NCBI RefSeq assembly: GCF_004342885.1
Contig: NZ_SMAB01000019.1
Coordinates: forward strand, 1-45,651
Length of the DNA: 45,651 bases
From: Tepidibacillus fermentans
GTDB lineage: Bacteria > Bacillota > Bacilli > Tepidibacillales > Tepidibacillaceae
Direction: 5' to 3'
The notes below the pieces were generated by a model. The model ran no database searches and had not been told where the DNA came from. It saw only the letters and a program-made list of their open reading frames with translations. Made by a program: the position numbers and the translations under genes. Positions 21,712 to 29,742 of the stretch are shown here, in pieces; the first letter of the stretch is position 1, and each line of letters begins with the position of its first letter.

Positions 21712-23676
21712 TTAAAATACCTCTGTTAAAATATCCTCGTGGTGTAATTCCTTTAAATGTTCAGATTTTATACGTTTTCGTGTATTCCAATCAAATCGTC
21801 TAGCTTTACTCCAAAAATTTTGTTCACCATTATAAAAACCCTCTTGATCTACTTTTATCTTCTTTCGAGCGATCATGCGAACATATCCAATCACTCGACT
21901 AAATGTGGCGATATCATCACTACCACAAACCGGGCATATTCCAATGTTTTTCCCATCTTCGGCCAATAATTGCTGACCACAAGTCATGCAACTTGTGATG
22001 GTGGGTGTTAAAGTAATATAATTGATCGGCTTTTGAAATAACTTGTCGATATAATCTGCTAATAGATTAGGCTCAACCTTTGTTTCTAGAAAATGATGAA
22101 GAATACTTCCTGAGGTAGCATAAGCTTGAAATTCTGCAGCATTCTCTATCTGGGCTGAAAAGTCTTCTTCACTAAAGGGAAGCATACAACCAGAAGTTAA
22201 ATAAACATCTTCCCCTTTTCCTTGAACAAAAATTTCTCGGTTATGTTCTTTTGCCCATTTCATATCATGGCGAGCCAGTTTGATTCCGGCATTTTCAGCA
22301 GGAGCATATTCTATTCCGCAAGCAACTTGGTCACGAACGATGAATTCATTTATCACTTCAGTCATATATTGCATGATTTCATGGGCAAGTTTTTTTCCTT
22401 GTTCATCTTTGATTCCATCTTTAAAACCAATATTGATCAATCCTTCGTGCATACTAGTGATGGCAAAAACATTAAAATAATTTTTAAGGTCTTTATTAAA
22501 TGCAAAGAAAGTGGGATATAATTCTTTATTTGCTTCAATCCATTTTCTTTTCGCTTGATGACCTTTTTGCATGATTTCTAGGTATTCGCGCATTTTTTGT
22601 TTTAATAAATCTTTGTCATGGCCAAATTCCATTAGAAGGCGATTGGCGTTTAAATTAAGTACTTGCACGGCACCAGTTGACCCCGTGGAACTCCCAAAAA
22701 TACCACTACCCACTTTAGAGAGCAAGCTTAAATCGATCTGTAAACGACAGCATAAGCTTCTGCTGGCTTCTGGATCCCGGGCCTTTATGTAAGGATTTAA
22801 TTTTTTATAATAATCATTATCAAAGGGGGTTGTACGAAAATTTTCAAAATAAACGCCGCCCCAATTATACATTTTGTCTAACAAATATAAGAATAAATCA
22901 TTATCAAAGTTAAAATGATCATCAATCGGAACAGTGATTAAAGGAAAGGTAAAAGGAATGCCATTTCCTGTTCCTTCAGCCATCACATCGATAATCGCTT
23001 GATTAATCCGATCAAAATATTCAGAGGGAATTTCTTTATATTTCATATTTCTTGCTTCTCCACCAATGACTATGTATTCATCTTTGATTTCTTCGGAAGG
23101 TTTGCCAAATTCCATCGTTATATTGGAAAAGGCAGATTGGGAACCGCTTCGAAGAGGCATATTCATTTCCCAAATTAAGCTTTGGAATAATTGTTTTAAA
23201 TCGTTTTGGGAATACTTCTTTTGTGTTTCTATTTCTTCAAAATATAAATACGATGCAGCGACAGTTGTCATTTGCGACAGCATAACCGCTCCAGAAACTT
23301 GTTGAGACATTAAAACAACCACATTACTAAAATGACGTAAAAGCGTATCTAGTCTCTTCGTTGGTTTAGAAGACAACATATTTTTGGCAAGGGTAGGGAT
23401 TCCAAAAGTGGCGATATCTCTACACCCAACACTAACACAATAAGGACTTAGTTGTTTATCATGGATGTAGACTATTCCTTGATCATATAAATCTTTTAAT
23501 TCTTTAGGTAAAATTTCATTTAATAAGAATTCTTCTTCTGCAAAATTGGTTAAGTGGTGTCTTAATAATGGCAAAGAATATACATAATTACTGTTTTCCC
23601 TTTTTAAAAAATCTGTCTTTTTGTTTTCTACTGCTGACGTAAATGACCTGATAATTTCACTTGAACTGTTAAACAT
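21712..23676 (-). CDS. nrdD: Anaerobic (class III) ribonucleotide reductase, catalytic subunit
   Basis: This 654-aa enzyme reduces ribonucleotides anaerobically. Its C-terminal zinc site is CMTC near 564-567 and CPVC near 580-583, and the glycyl-radical motif is RVIGYV with Gly597. About 57 residues follow the Gly, longer than the usual tail. An SPYCVSVGC block near 96-104 holds candidate active-site Cys. There is no N-terminal ATP-cone, so overall activity is probably not controlled by dATP through that domain. The start is ATG 23676, seven bases after AAGGAGG; the longer frame from 23796 would run into the leader terminator. The leader combines NrdR boxes, a cobalamin riboswitch and a terminator. 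Confidence 0.94.
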   Translation of the reverse strand: MFNSSSEIIRSFTSAVENKKTDFLKRENSNYVYSLPLLRHHLTNFAEEEFLLNEILPKELKDLYDQGIVYIHDKQLSPYCVSVGCRDIATFGIPTLAKNMLSSKPTKRLDTLLRHFSNVVVLMSQQVSGAVMLSQMTTVAASYLYFEEIETQKKYSQNDLKQLFQSLIWEMNMPLRSGSQSAFSNITMEFGKPSEEIKDEYIVIGGEARNMKYKEIPSEYFDRINQAIIDVMAEGTGNGIPFTFPLITVPIDDHFNFDNDLFLYLLDKMYNWGGVYFENFRTTPFDNDYYKKLNPYIKARDPEASRSLCCRLQIDLSLLSKVGSGIFGSSTGSTGAVQVLNLNANRLLMEFGHDKDLLKQKMREYLEIMQKGHQAKRKWIEANKELYPTFFAFNKDLKNYFNVFAITSMHEGLINIGFKDGIKDEQGKKLAHEIMQYMTEVINEFIVRDQVACGIEYAPAENAGIKLARHDMKWAKEHNREIFVQGKGEDVYLTSGCMLPFSEEDFSAQIENAAEFQAYATSGSILHHFLETKVEPNLLADYIDKLFQKPINYITLTPTITSCMTCGQQLLAEDGKNIGICPVCGSDDIATFSRVIGYVRMIARKKIKVDQEGFYNGEQNFWSKARRFDWNTRKRIKSEHLKELHHEDILTEVF

Positions 23677-23701
23677 AAAAAAGCCTCCTTGTATATTTGA
23701 T

Positions 23702-23730
23702 AAAAAAATCCGCTCAATTTTGAGCGGATT
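23702..23730 (-). terminator. Leader terminator of nrdD
   Basis: On the minus strand AATCCGCTCA/TGAGCGGATT is followed by TTTTTTTA. It lies between the cobalamin riboswitch and the nrdD ribosome site, so it is the likely expression platform. Confidence 0.85.
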
Positions 23731-23785
23731 GAACGATGGCATAAAAAGGCAATTATAGAAAATATACCTGTTTATACAATCGTTC
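23731..23785 (-). repeat. Long imperfect hairpin in the nrdD leader
   Basis: GAACGAT/ATCGTTC (23731-23737/23779-23785) is extended by GCATAAAAAGG/CCTGTTTATAC (23739-23749/23767-23777), giving a stem of about 18 pairs. It abuts the leader terminator and lies between it and the riboswitch. Confidence 0.6.
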
Positions 23786-23818
23786 CATCCTCCCAACTCC
23801 CGAAGAAAATGAAACTTG

Positions 23819-23994
23819 AAAAGTAAGGCAGGTCTCCTGACTTGTGCTTCTTCCTACTTTGAATCCTTCCCGTACAAGAGCCATGAAGCATTCTTGCACA
23901 GTGGTTTTTACTCATTTCGTCCACACTAACAGTTGCGGGGACAGTTCTGGACTTTCACCAGATTCCCTTTTAAGTTTTAAAACACCTTACTTTT
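23819..23994 (-). ncRNA. Cobalamin riboswitch upstream of nrdDG
   Basis: On the minus strand it has the class signature: GGGAATCTGGTGAAAGTCCA, then CTGTCCCCGCAACTGT, CCACTG, CGGGAAGG and the B12 box AAGTCAGGAGACCTGCC. A ten-pair P1 closes it (23819-23828/23985-23994). It should lower nrdDG expression when adenosylcobalamin is abundant. Confidence 0.93.
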
Positions 23995-24003
23995 TTGCAT
24001 AAA

Positions 24004-24049
24004 ACACTATATATTGTTTTTTTAAAACGATTTTTTCTATATGTTGTAT
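24004..24049 (-). promoter_or_regulatory. Tandem NrdR-like boxes at the nrdDG promoter
   Basis: ACACTATATATTGTTT at 24004-24019 is close to the NrdR consensus ACACWATATATWGTGT. A second, weaker copy TTTCTATATGTTGTAT lies at 24034-24049. The start-to-start distance is 30 bases, near three helical turns as usual for paired NrdR sites. They lie just upstream of the riboswitch on the nrd side. Confidence 0.7.
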
Positions 24050-24128
24050 TCCTTGTTTGATATTAAATAACAAATTTTGCTTTTTTGCAATGATTATTTT
24101 TTATACAGTAACAAAATGAAAAATTTAG

Positions 24129-24157
24129 TTGACATGCTATCAGTCATGGGTTATATA
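24129..24157 (+). promoter_or_regulatory. Sigma-A promoter of the cobalamin operon
   Basis: A perfect TTGACA (24129-24134) and TATATA (24152-24157) are separated by 17 bases. The transcript would begin near 24164, about 20 bases before the riboswitch. Confidence 0.85.
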
Positions 24158-24185
24158 TAAAGTTAATAAAATTAAATATCGTTGG

Positions 24186-24355
24186 AAATAGGTTCCAAGT
24201 TATGCAATCATAACTTGGATTAAAAGGGAAGCCGGTGAAAATCCGACACGGTCCCGCCACTGTAACGAGGAGTCTGTATAAATCAATGCCACTGATTGTA
24301 AAATTGGGAAGGCCTTATACAGACGGTGAATCGAAGTCAGGAGACCTGCCTATTT
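24186..24355 (+). ncRNA. Cobalamin riboswitch of the cbi/cob operon
   Basis: The signature blocks are GGGAAGCCGGTGAAAATCCG, CGGTCCCGCCACTGTAA, TGCCACTG, TTGGGAAGG and the B12 box AAGTCAGGAGACCTGCC, with P1 AAATAGG/CCTATTT closing the aptamer. It should repress cobalt uptake and cobalamin synthesis when the coenzyme is abundant. Confidence 0.95.
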
Positions 24356-24359
24356 TCTG

Positions 24360-24476
24360 AACACAAAACCCTACGGGAGATAGGGGAGTGTTTGTCGTTT
24401 CATTGCCATATCAGCATTGATTGCACTTTAGAACACTTCAACGCTTTCCTTGTAAAACGGAGTGAAGTGTTTTTCT
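24360..24476 (+). terminator. Expression platform and terminator of the cbi riboswitch
   Basis: A first hairpin AACAC...CCCTA/TAGGG...GTGTT lies at 24360-24392. The terminator is AACACTTCA/TGAAGTGTT at 24432-24471, followed by TTTTTCTT. A third hairpin AAGCAC/GTGCTT with CTA/TAG and a T-rich tail lies at 24521-24557, just before the cbiM ribosome site. Confidence 0.75.
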
Positions 24477-24575
24477 TATGAAATAGGTGATATGGCGGAG
24501 AATATTCACTAGAGCACATCAAGCACTTCTATCTTTAGGGTAGGGGTGCTTATTTTATTGGGGGGAGGAATTGAT

Positions 24576-25337
24576 TTGCAATATCGATCATTTAGTGTTG
24601 AGGTTTTGTTATTAACGATTTATTTTTTGTTCATTCCACAACCTGCTTATGCGATGCATATTATGGAAGGTTTTTTGCCGGTTAAATGGGCTGCTTTTTG
24701 GTGGGTGATTTCTACTCCGTTTTTCGTATTTGGAGTGAAAAGGATTCGTATCGTTATCAAAGAAAATCCTCAGTTTAAATTACTCCTTGGTGTAATAGGG
24801 GCGTTTACTTTCGCTTTATCTGCTCTAAAGCTACCATCAGTTACGGGAAGTAGTAGTCATATGACAGGGGTAGGATTAGGTGCCATCTTATTCGGTCCAG
24901 CGATCATGAGTGTAATTGGGGGAATTGTTTTACTTTTTCAGGCTCTTTTACTCGCTCATGGTGGAATTACCACTTTAGGTGCTAATCTTTTTTCGATGGC
25001 GATTATAGGGCCAATATTTGCAGTAGGTACGTATCATTTATTTAGACGTTTGTTCCATAGAGATAAGCTTGCAATCTTTTTCGCCGCAAGTTTAGGGGAT
25101 CTAATGACTTATGTTGTGACTTCATTTCAATTAGCTCTTGCGTTTCCTTCACAAATTGGAGGAATGATGGAATCATTTCAGAAATTTTTTACGATCTTTG
25201 CTGTTACTCAGGTGCCGTTAGCGATGATAGAAGGAATCATAACAGTTATTGTTATTCAACTTTTAAAGCACAATCATCAGCAAGAACTGCAATTCCTTTT
25301 ACAAAAAGAAAGGAGGTTTTTTACTTGGGGTAAATAA
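24576..25337 (+). CDS. cbiM: Cobalt ECF-type transporter, substrate-binding membrane protein CbiM
   Basis: The S-component that binds Co2+ for the CbiMNQO importer. A leader peptide (about 1-26) ends in PAYA, and the mature N-terminus reads MHIMEGFLP. Its Met-His chelates the metal in this family. Several membrane helices follow, with SSSHMTGVGLG (about 100) containing further ligands. The total is 253 aa. TTG 24576 is chosen because GGGAGG lies seven bases upstream; the frame opens earlier, at 24546, without a ribosome site. It is the first gene of the long operon. Confidence 0.9.
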   Translation: MQYRSFSVEVLLLTIYFLFIPQPAYAMHIMEGFLPVKWAAFWWVISTPFFVFGVKRIRIVIKENPQFKLLLGVIGAFTFALSALKLPSVTGSSSHMTGVGLGAILFGPAIMSVIGGIVLLFQALLLAHGGITTLGANLFSMAIIGPIFAVGTYHLFRRLFHRDKLAIFFAASLGDLMTYVVTSFQLALAFPSQIGGMMESFQKFFTIFAVTQVPLAMIEGIITVIVIQLLKHNHQQELQFLLQKERRFFTWGK

Positions 25338-25362
25338 AAAAATACTACTTAGTGTATTCGTT

Positions 25363-25602
25363 TTGTTCCTTATTCTCTTTTTACAAAATTTTTTAGGAAA
25401 TCTTGAATTTACTGGGACGGATGATCAAGCACAAGGAGTAATTTCAACGATAGATCGAGATTATCAACCGTGGATTACAAATTTATTTTTTGAACCTAAT
25501 GAGACAATGGAAAAAATCCTTTTTTCCGTTCAAGCAATTTTAGGATTCGGTGTTCTCATTTATGGAATTGGTTTTTATCAGAGGAAGGATAATGACAGGT
25601 GA
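25363..25602 (+). CDS. cbiN: Cobalt transporter auxiliary protein CbiN (5' end apparently frameshifted)
   Basis: CbiN is a two-helix membrane protein needed by CbiM. The visible frame contains EFTGTDDQAQGVI, IDRDYQPWI and the second helix (LFSVQAILGFGVLIYGIGFY). It has only TTG 25363 as a regular start, which would cut away half of the first helix. The frame is open further up (VNKKILLSVFVLFLILF). The ribosome site AAAGGAGG points to TTG 25325, which meets TAA after two codons. One more G in the GGGG run at 25327-25330 would restore a protein of about 92 aa. The gene begins at the end of cbiM and is followed by cbiQ. Confidence 0.82.
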   Translation: MFLILFLQNFLGNLEFTGTDDQAQGVISTIDRDYQPWITNLFFEPNETMEKILFSVQAILGFGVLIYGIGFYQRKDNDR

Positions 25603-25610
25603 GAAATTAA

Positions 25611-26312
25611 ATGTTGAAAATTGATCAAATTGCGTATACCAATCGTTTCATTCGAATTAATCCTTTCATCAAATTGATATTTGTGTTTGTAAGTTTTATC
25701 CTATCTTTTTTGTTTCATTGGATTGGCGATCTTATGATCTGGGTTATTACTGTCACGATCACTATTGGTTTTGCCAAAGTGCCATGGAAGGATTATCTAA
25801 CATTATTGCTAGGGATGGGTCTTTTTCTAGGAGTTAGCCTTATGAGCATTATGCTATCCATTTCTCCATCACCAAAAATGATGTTGGGCTTTCTTTCCAT
25901 CGGCCCTTATTATATTGGGATTACGAAACAAGGAATAGAAACAGCAGGAAGTATATTTTTTCAATCGCTGTCTAACACGGCAAGCTTACTTTTTCTTATA
26001 CTGACCACTCCTTTTCATGACTTAATAAAAGTAATGGAAAAATTGAAAATTCCTGTTGATCTTCTCGAAATTGCGAAGCTCATCTATCGTTTTCTATTTG
26101 TTTTGTTGGATACAGCATATCAAATGAAAATAGCGCAAACTTCCCGGCTTGGTTATAAAAACTTTACTCGTTCACTTTATTCATTTTCTGCCTTATTATC
26201 ACAACTTTTTATAAATTCTTTAGAGCGTTATCGAAAATGGGCGATCGGTTTAGAAAGCAGAGGAGCTATTGAAAGTTCTGCTGTAACTAAACAAGCCAAT
26301 ATCGAAGTATAG
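25611..26312 (+). CDS. cbiQ: Cobalt ECF transporter transmembrane protein CbiQ
   Basis: This 233-aa T-component of the cobalt importer couples CbiM to the ATPase. Its membrane segments occupy much of 20-130. The two coupling motifs of the family appear as AQTSRLGYKN and AIGLESRGA near the C-terminus. AGGTGAG precedes the ATG, and the gene lies eight bases after cbiN. Confidence 0.92.
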   Translation: MLKIDQIAYTNRFIRINPFIKLIFVFVSFILSFLFHWIGDLMIWVITVTITIGFAKVPWKDYLTLLLGMGLFLGVSLMSIMLSISPSPKMMLGFLSIGPYYIGITKQGIETAGSIFFQSLSNTASLLFLILTTPFHDLIKVMEKLKIPVDLLEIAKLIYRFLFVLLDTAYQMKIAQTSRLGYKNFTRSLYSFSALLSQLFINSLERYRKWAIGLESRGAIESSAVTKQANIEV

Positions 26313-26328
26313 AAGGACGGAAAAAATT

Positions 26329-27168
26329 ATGGAACCACCAATGATTGAATTTGAAAATGTAATTTATCAATATTCGAATGGAACGGTAGCACTTGATCAC
26401 TTAACCCTAAAGATCCCGAATAGCAAAAAGGTTGCGCTAATTGGCCATAATGGAGCAGGGAAATCAACACTTTTAGGCCATATTAATGGCATTTTCCGAC
26501 CAAAGTCAGGTAAAGTGACCGTCAATCAAAAAGAACTTAAGTATTCTCCTAGAGAATTAAATCGATTAAGAAGGAAGGTTGGTATAGTTTTTCAAGACCC
26601 AGAACAACAACTCTTCTTATCAAATGTTTGGGAGGATATAGCCTATGGACTCAAAAATTTGAACCTTCCCGATAAAATGATTCAAGAAAAAGTTCAGTTC
26701 ATTATGGAATATTTACATATCACCCATTTGGTACAGAGGCCAATCCATTATCTTAGTTTAGGTGAAAAAAAATTAGTAGCCTTAGCTGGAGTCTTGGTGA
26801 TGGAACCAGAGATTTTATTATTAGATGAACCAACCGCCTATCTTGAACCAAAGGCTATCGAACGATTGATCCAATTTTTAGAAGAAAAATCAAGCTCCAA
26901 GTTAATCCTTTTATCTACTCATGATTTGGAACTGGCTTATCAATGGGCGGACCACCTCATTGTTTTAAAAAATGGAAAAAAATTAAAAGAAGGAACACCT
27001 TTGGAGATTTTTTCTGACGCAACAATATTAAGGGATTCTGGCTTAAAACCGCCAATTTTTTGGGAAATCTACCAAGGGTTATTAAAACAGAAACGAATCG
27101 ATTCTTCGATAAAACCACCAACTTCATCTACTGAATTATTATCTTTATTACATAACATCTGTAAATAA
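26329..27168 (+). CDS. cbiO: Cobalt ECF transporter ATP-binding protein CbiO
   Basis: A 279-aa ABC ATPase energising cobalt uptake. Walker A GHNGAGKST (about 39-47), Q-loop VFQDPEQQ, a degenerate signature YLSLGEKKLVALAG (usual LSGGQ replaced by LSLGE), Walker B ILLLDEPTA and the switch His in STHD are all present. AAGGACGG precedes the ATG. It completes the cbiMNQO block. Confidence 0.93.
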   Translation: MEPPMIEFENVIYQYSNGTVALDHLTLKIPNSKKVALIGHNGAGKSTLLGHINGIFRPKSGKVTVNQKELKYSPRELNRLRRKVGIVFQDPEQQLFLSNVWEDIAYGLKNLNLPDKMIQEKVQFIMEYLHITHLVQRPIHYLSLGEKKLVALAGVLVMEPEILLLDEPTAYLEPKAIERLIQFLEEKSSSKLILLSTHDLELAYQWADHLIVLKNGKKLKEGTPLEIFSDATILRDSGLKPPIFWEIYQGLLKQKRIDSSIKPPTSSTELLSLLHNICK

Positions 27169-27183
27169 AAAGTGAAGGGAAAT

Positions 27184-27960
27184 ATGGACAAAATGGGAAC
27201 GATTGGACATCTATTCATTGTTGGAATTGGACCTGGTAGTGTGGAATTAATGACAAAACAAGCACAACTTGCTATTAATAAAAGCGAAATCATCGTAGGT
27301 TATCGGACTTATATCGATCTTATCCTTCCATATATTCAGGGAAAAGAAGTGGTCGCCACAGGAATGACCAAAGAGATTGAAAGAGCAGAGCTCGCGATTG
27401 ATCTAGCAAAGAAGGGAAAAATGGTAGCTGTTATCTCTAGCGGAGATGCTGGGGTATATGGAATGGCTGGGCTTATTTACGAAATTTTAGCATCAAGAGA
27501 GGGAAAAATATCTGTTCAAATTGAAGTGATCCCTGGAATATCAGCGGTTAACGCAGCAGCCGCTTTACTCGGTGCGCCCCTTATGAATGATTATTGTACG
27601 ATCAGTTTGAGCGACCTTTTAACACCATGGGAACAAATTGAAAAAAGAATTCGTCTGGCTGCAGAAGCAGATTTTGTCATCGCTCTTTATAATCCTAAAA
27701 GTAAGAAAAGAATTCTGCCGATCCAAAAAACGCAAGAAATTTTATTGCAATACCGTTCGGCTGATACACCAGTAGGCATTGTAAAGAATGCGTATCGAGA
27801 CGACCAAGAAGTCATCGTGACGACTTTAGGTGAAATGCTTCATCATGAGATGAATATGGTAACCACCATTATTGTTGGTAATCAGGCCACTTTTCAATTT
27901 GATCAAAAAATCGTGACACCACGTGGTTATCAAAATAAATACAGTTTAACAGAACATTAA
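27184..27960 (+). CDS. cbiH: Cobalt-precorrin-3 C17-methyltransferase
   Basis: A 258-aa SAM-dependent methylase of the corrin family (CobJ/CbiH). It methylates C17 and contracts the ring in the anaerobic pathway. Motifs are VGIGPGSVELMT at the N-terminus, SSGDAGVYGMAG (about 88-99) and IPGISAVNAAAALLGAPL. ATG 27184 is preferred to GTG 27172 because AAGGGA lies just before it. Confidence 0.92.
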   Translation: MDKMGTIGHLFIVGIGPGSVELMTKQAQLAINKSEIIVGYRTYIDLILPYIQGKEVVATGMTKEIERAELAIDLAKKGKMVAVISSGDAGVYGMAGLIYEILASREGKISVQIEVIPGISAVNAAAALLGAPLMNDYCTISLSDLLTPWEQIEKRIRLAAEADFVIALYNPKSKKRILPIQKTQEILLQYRSADTPVGIVKNAYRDDQEVIVTTLGEMLHHEMNMVTTIIVGNQATFQFDQKIVTPRGYQNKYSLTEH

Positions 27961-27990
27961 CGAAAAAATATAAATTTTGGGGGAGAAGAA

Positions 27991-28911
27991 ATGGAAGCCA
28001 TTTTATTTGTTGCACATGGGAGTCTCGATGCGGAAGGAAATGAAGAAGTATTTCGTTTCACAGAAAAAGTAGCACAAAAAATCAGAGAAATAAAGTCGGT
28101 ACCGATTATTGAAACTTGTTTTTTAGAATTAACGACACCTACAGTTGCTGAAGGAATTGATCAATGTATTCGGCAAGGGGCAACAAAAGTCGCGCTCGTA
28201 CCGATTATTCTTTTTTCCGCTGGTCATGCTAAAATACATATTCCCTATGAGATTGATCAAGCAAAAGGGAAATATCCAGACGTTACTTTTACATATGGAA
28301 GGCCCATCGCGATTCATGAAGTAACGTTACAAATTCTCACAGATCGTCTGAAAGAAATAGGTTTTCAAGGAGAAAGTGGGGAACAAAGGAAAGATGAAGC
28401 GATTTTACTTGTGGGAAGGGGAAGTAGTGATCCCGACGCAAACAGCGATCTTTACAAAATCATGCGGTTATTGTGGGAACGGACTCCGGTTAAGTGGGTT
28501 GAACCTGCATTCATGGGAATAACAGAGCCGACGTTTACAGAAGGGATCAAAAGATGTATTGCGACAGGGGCAAAAAACATTTATATTTTACCTTTTTTCT
28601 TATTCACAGGGATATTGATCAAAAGAATGGATCAAATGATCGAACATTATCAACAATTATATCCAAACCGAAAGATCAAAAGAGCTCCATATCTAGGGCT
28701 TGATCACAAATTAATCGATGTTCTCACTGACCGTGCCTTTGAAGCATTAGAGGGGAAACCAGCCCTTAATTGTGACTTATGTAAGTATCGTTTAAACTTT
28801 ATACATCATTCTCATCATCATGATCACCATGATCACGTACATCATCATAATGGTCATCATCACCATAATCATCAATACGAAAAGCATACTCATCTTCAAC
28901 ATCATGAATAA
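27991..28911 (+). CDS. cbiX: Sirohydrochlorin cobaltochelatase, long form with His-rich tail
   Basis: This 306-aa enzyme inserts Co2+ into sirohydrochlorin, the entry step of the anaerobic route. It has two tandem CbiX domains (about 1-125 and 130-255). The catalytic His lie in the first (VAHGS; SAGHAKIHIP). In the second, VGRGSSD replaces the His. The C-terminus has CDLC, then a run very rich in His with a few Asp and Asn, as in the Bacillus megaterium enzyme, where a nearby Cys pair binds an iron-sulfur cluster. The His tail probably stores or delivers cobalt. GGGGGAG precedes the ATG. Confidence 0.93.
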   Translation: MEAILFVAHGSLDAEGNEEVFRFTEKVAQKIREIKSVPIIETCFLELTTPTVAEGIDQCIRQGATKVALVPIILFSAGHAKIHIPYEIDQAKGKYPDVTFTYGRPIAIHEVTLQILTDRLKEIGFQGESGEQRKDEAILLVGRGSSDPDANSDLYKIMRLLWERTPVKWVEPAFMGITEPTFTEGIKRCIATGAKNIYILPFFLFTGILIKRMDQMIEHYQQLYPNRKIKRAPYLGLDHKLIDVLTDRAFEALEGKPALNCDLCKYRLNFIHHSHHHDHHDHVHHHNGHHHHNHQYEKHTHLQHHE

Positions 28912-28944
28912 GTGAACAAGAACCATAAGCAGAGGTTAGATAAA

Positions 28945-29703
28945 ATGTTAGTATTAGCAGGAACAAAAGATGCAAGAGAACTAACTGCTTTTTTACGGCA
29001 ACATAATAAGAAGGTATCCGTAAGTGTGGTCACAGAACAAGCTGCCCAAAAATATAAATCTTTAAACATCCCCATTTATATTGGAAGGTTAACGAAAGAA
29101 CAAATGCTAGAAATGGTTCTTGCAAAGAAATTTAAAGCCATTATTGATGCGACACATCCTTATGCAGAACTTGTTTCAAAATATGCGATGGAAGTAGCAA
29201 AAGAAGTAAACATACCTTATTTACGGTATGAGCGGCCGTCAACAGTTCTAAGTGAGAGCCAATACCTTCATTTCGTATCTTCCTATTTAGAAGCCATTAA
29301 ATGGATAAGAGAAAAGAAAGGTGTTGTATTCGTCACTACAGGAATCACTAAAATTGATCGATTTGCAAAGTCTTTATTAGGGGAGCCAAATATTCGACTC
29401 ATTTTTCGCATTTTACCTACGGTAGAAAACCTAAAAAAGTGCGAATCATTGGGAATTCCAAAGGAAAATATCATTGCCATGCAAGGAACATTTTCAGCTG
29501 GATTGAACCAAGCCATCTATAAAAAATATGGAATCAATCTTCTAATTACAAAGGAAAGTGGGAAAGAAGGAGGATTTTTAGAAAAGGTAGAGAGTGCCAT
29601 CCAAATGGGAATTGAGACGATCGTGATACAAAGGCCCAAACTCCAGTATCCTATCGTGTTTCATCAGTTTGAAGATTTGTTGAAATACCTAGAGGAACAC
29701 TAG
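28945..29703 (+). CDS. cbiJ: Cobalt-precorrin-6A reductase
   Basis: A 252-aa NAD(P)H-dependent reductase (CbiJ/CobK). Motifs are LVLAGTKDARELTAFL at the N-terminus, IDATHPYAELVS (about 70-80), YLRYERPS, VFVTTGITKI and the C-terminal ITKESGKEGGFLEKV. ATG 28945 follows GAGG by nine bases; the earlier GTG directly after the cbiX stop has no ribosome site. Confidence 0.9.
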   Translation: MLVLAGTKDARELTAFLRQHNKKVSVSVVTEQAAQKYKSLNIPIYIGRLTKEQMLEMVLAKKFKAIIDATHPYAELVSKYAMEVAKEVNIPYLRYERPSTVLSESQYLHFVSSYLEAIKWIREKKGVVFVTTGITKIDRFAKSLLGEPNIRLIFRILPTVENLKKCESLGIPKENIIAMQGTFSAGLNQAIYKKYGINLLITKESGKEGGFLEKVESAIQMGIETIVIQRPKLQYPIVFHQFEDLLKYLEEH

Positions 29704-29742
29704 TAAATGAGTTGTAAATGGAATCAACGAAAGGTGAGGGAT

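Noticed and set aside
26754-26798. CbiO with altered ABC signature (LSLGE instead of LSGGQ) as an inactive ATPase
   Set aside because: Walker A, Walker B, Q-loop and switch His are intact, and the signature varies in this family, so inactivity is not supported.
28803-28895. Dense CAT/CAC repeats that look like a satellite or CRISPR-like repeat
   Set aside because: They are the codons of the His-rich tail of CbiX. The same applies to the His-rich start of the zinc transporter at 17745-17830.
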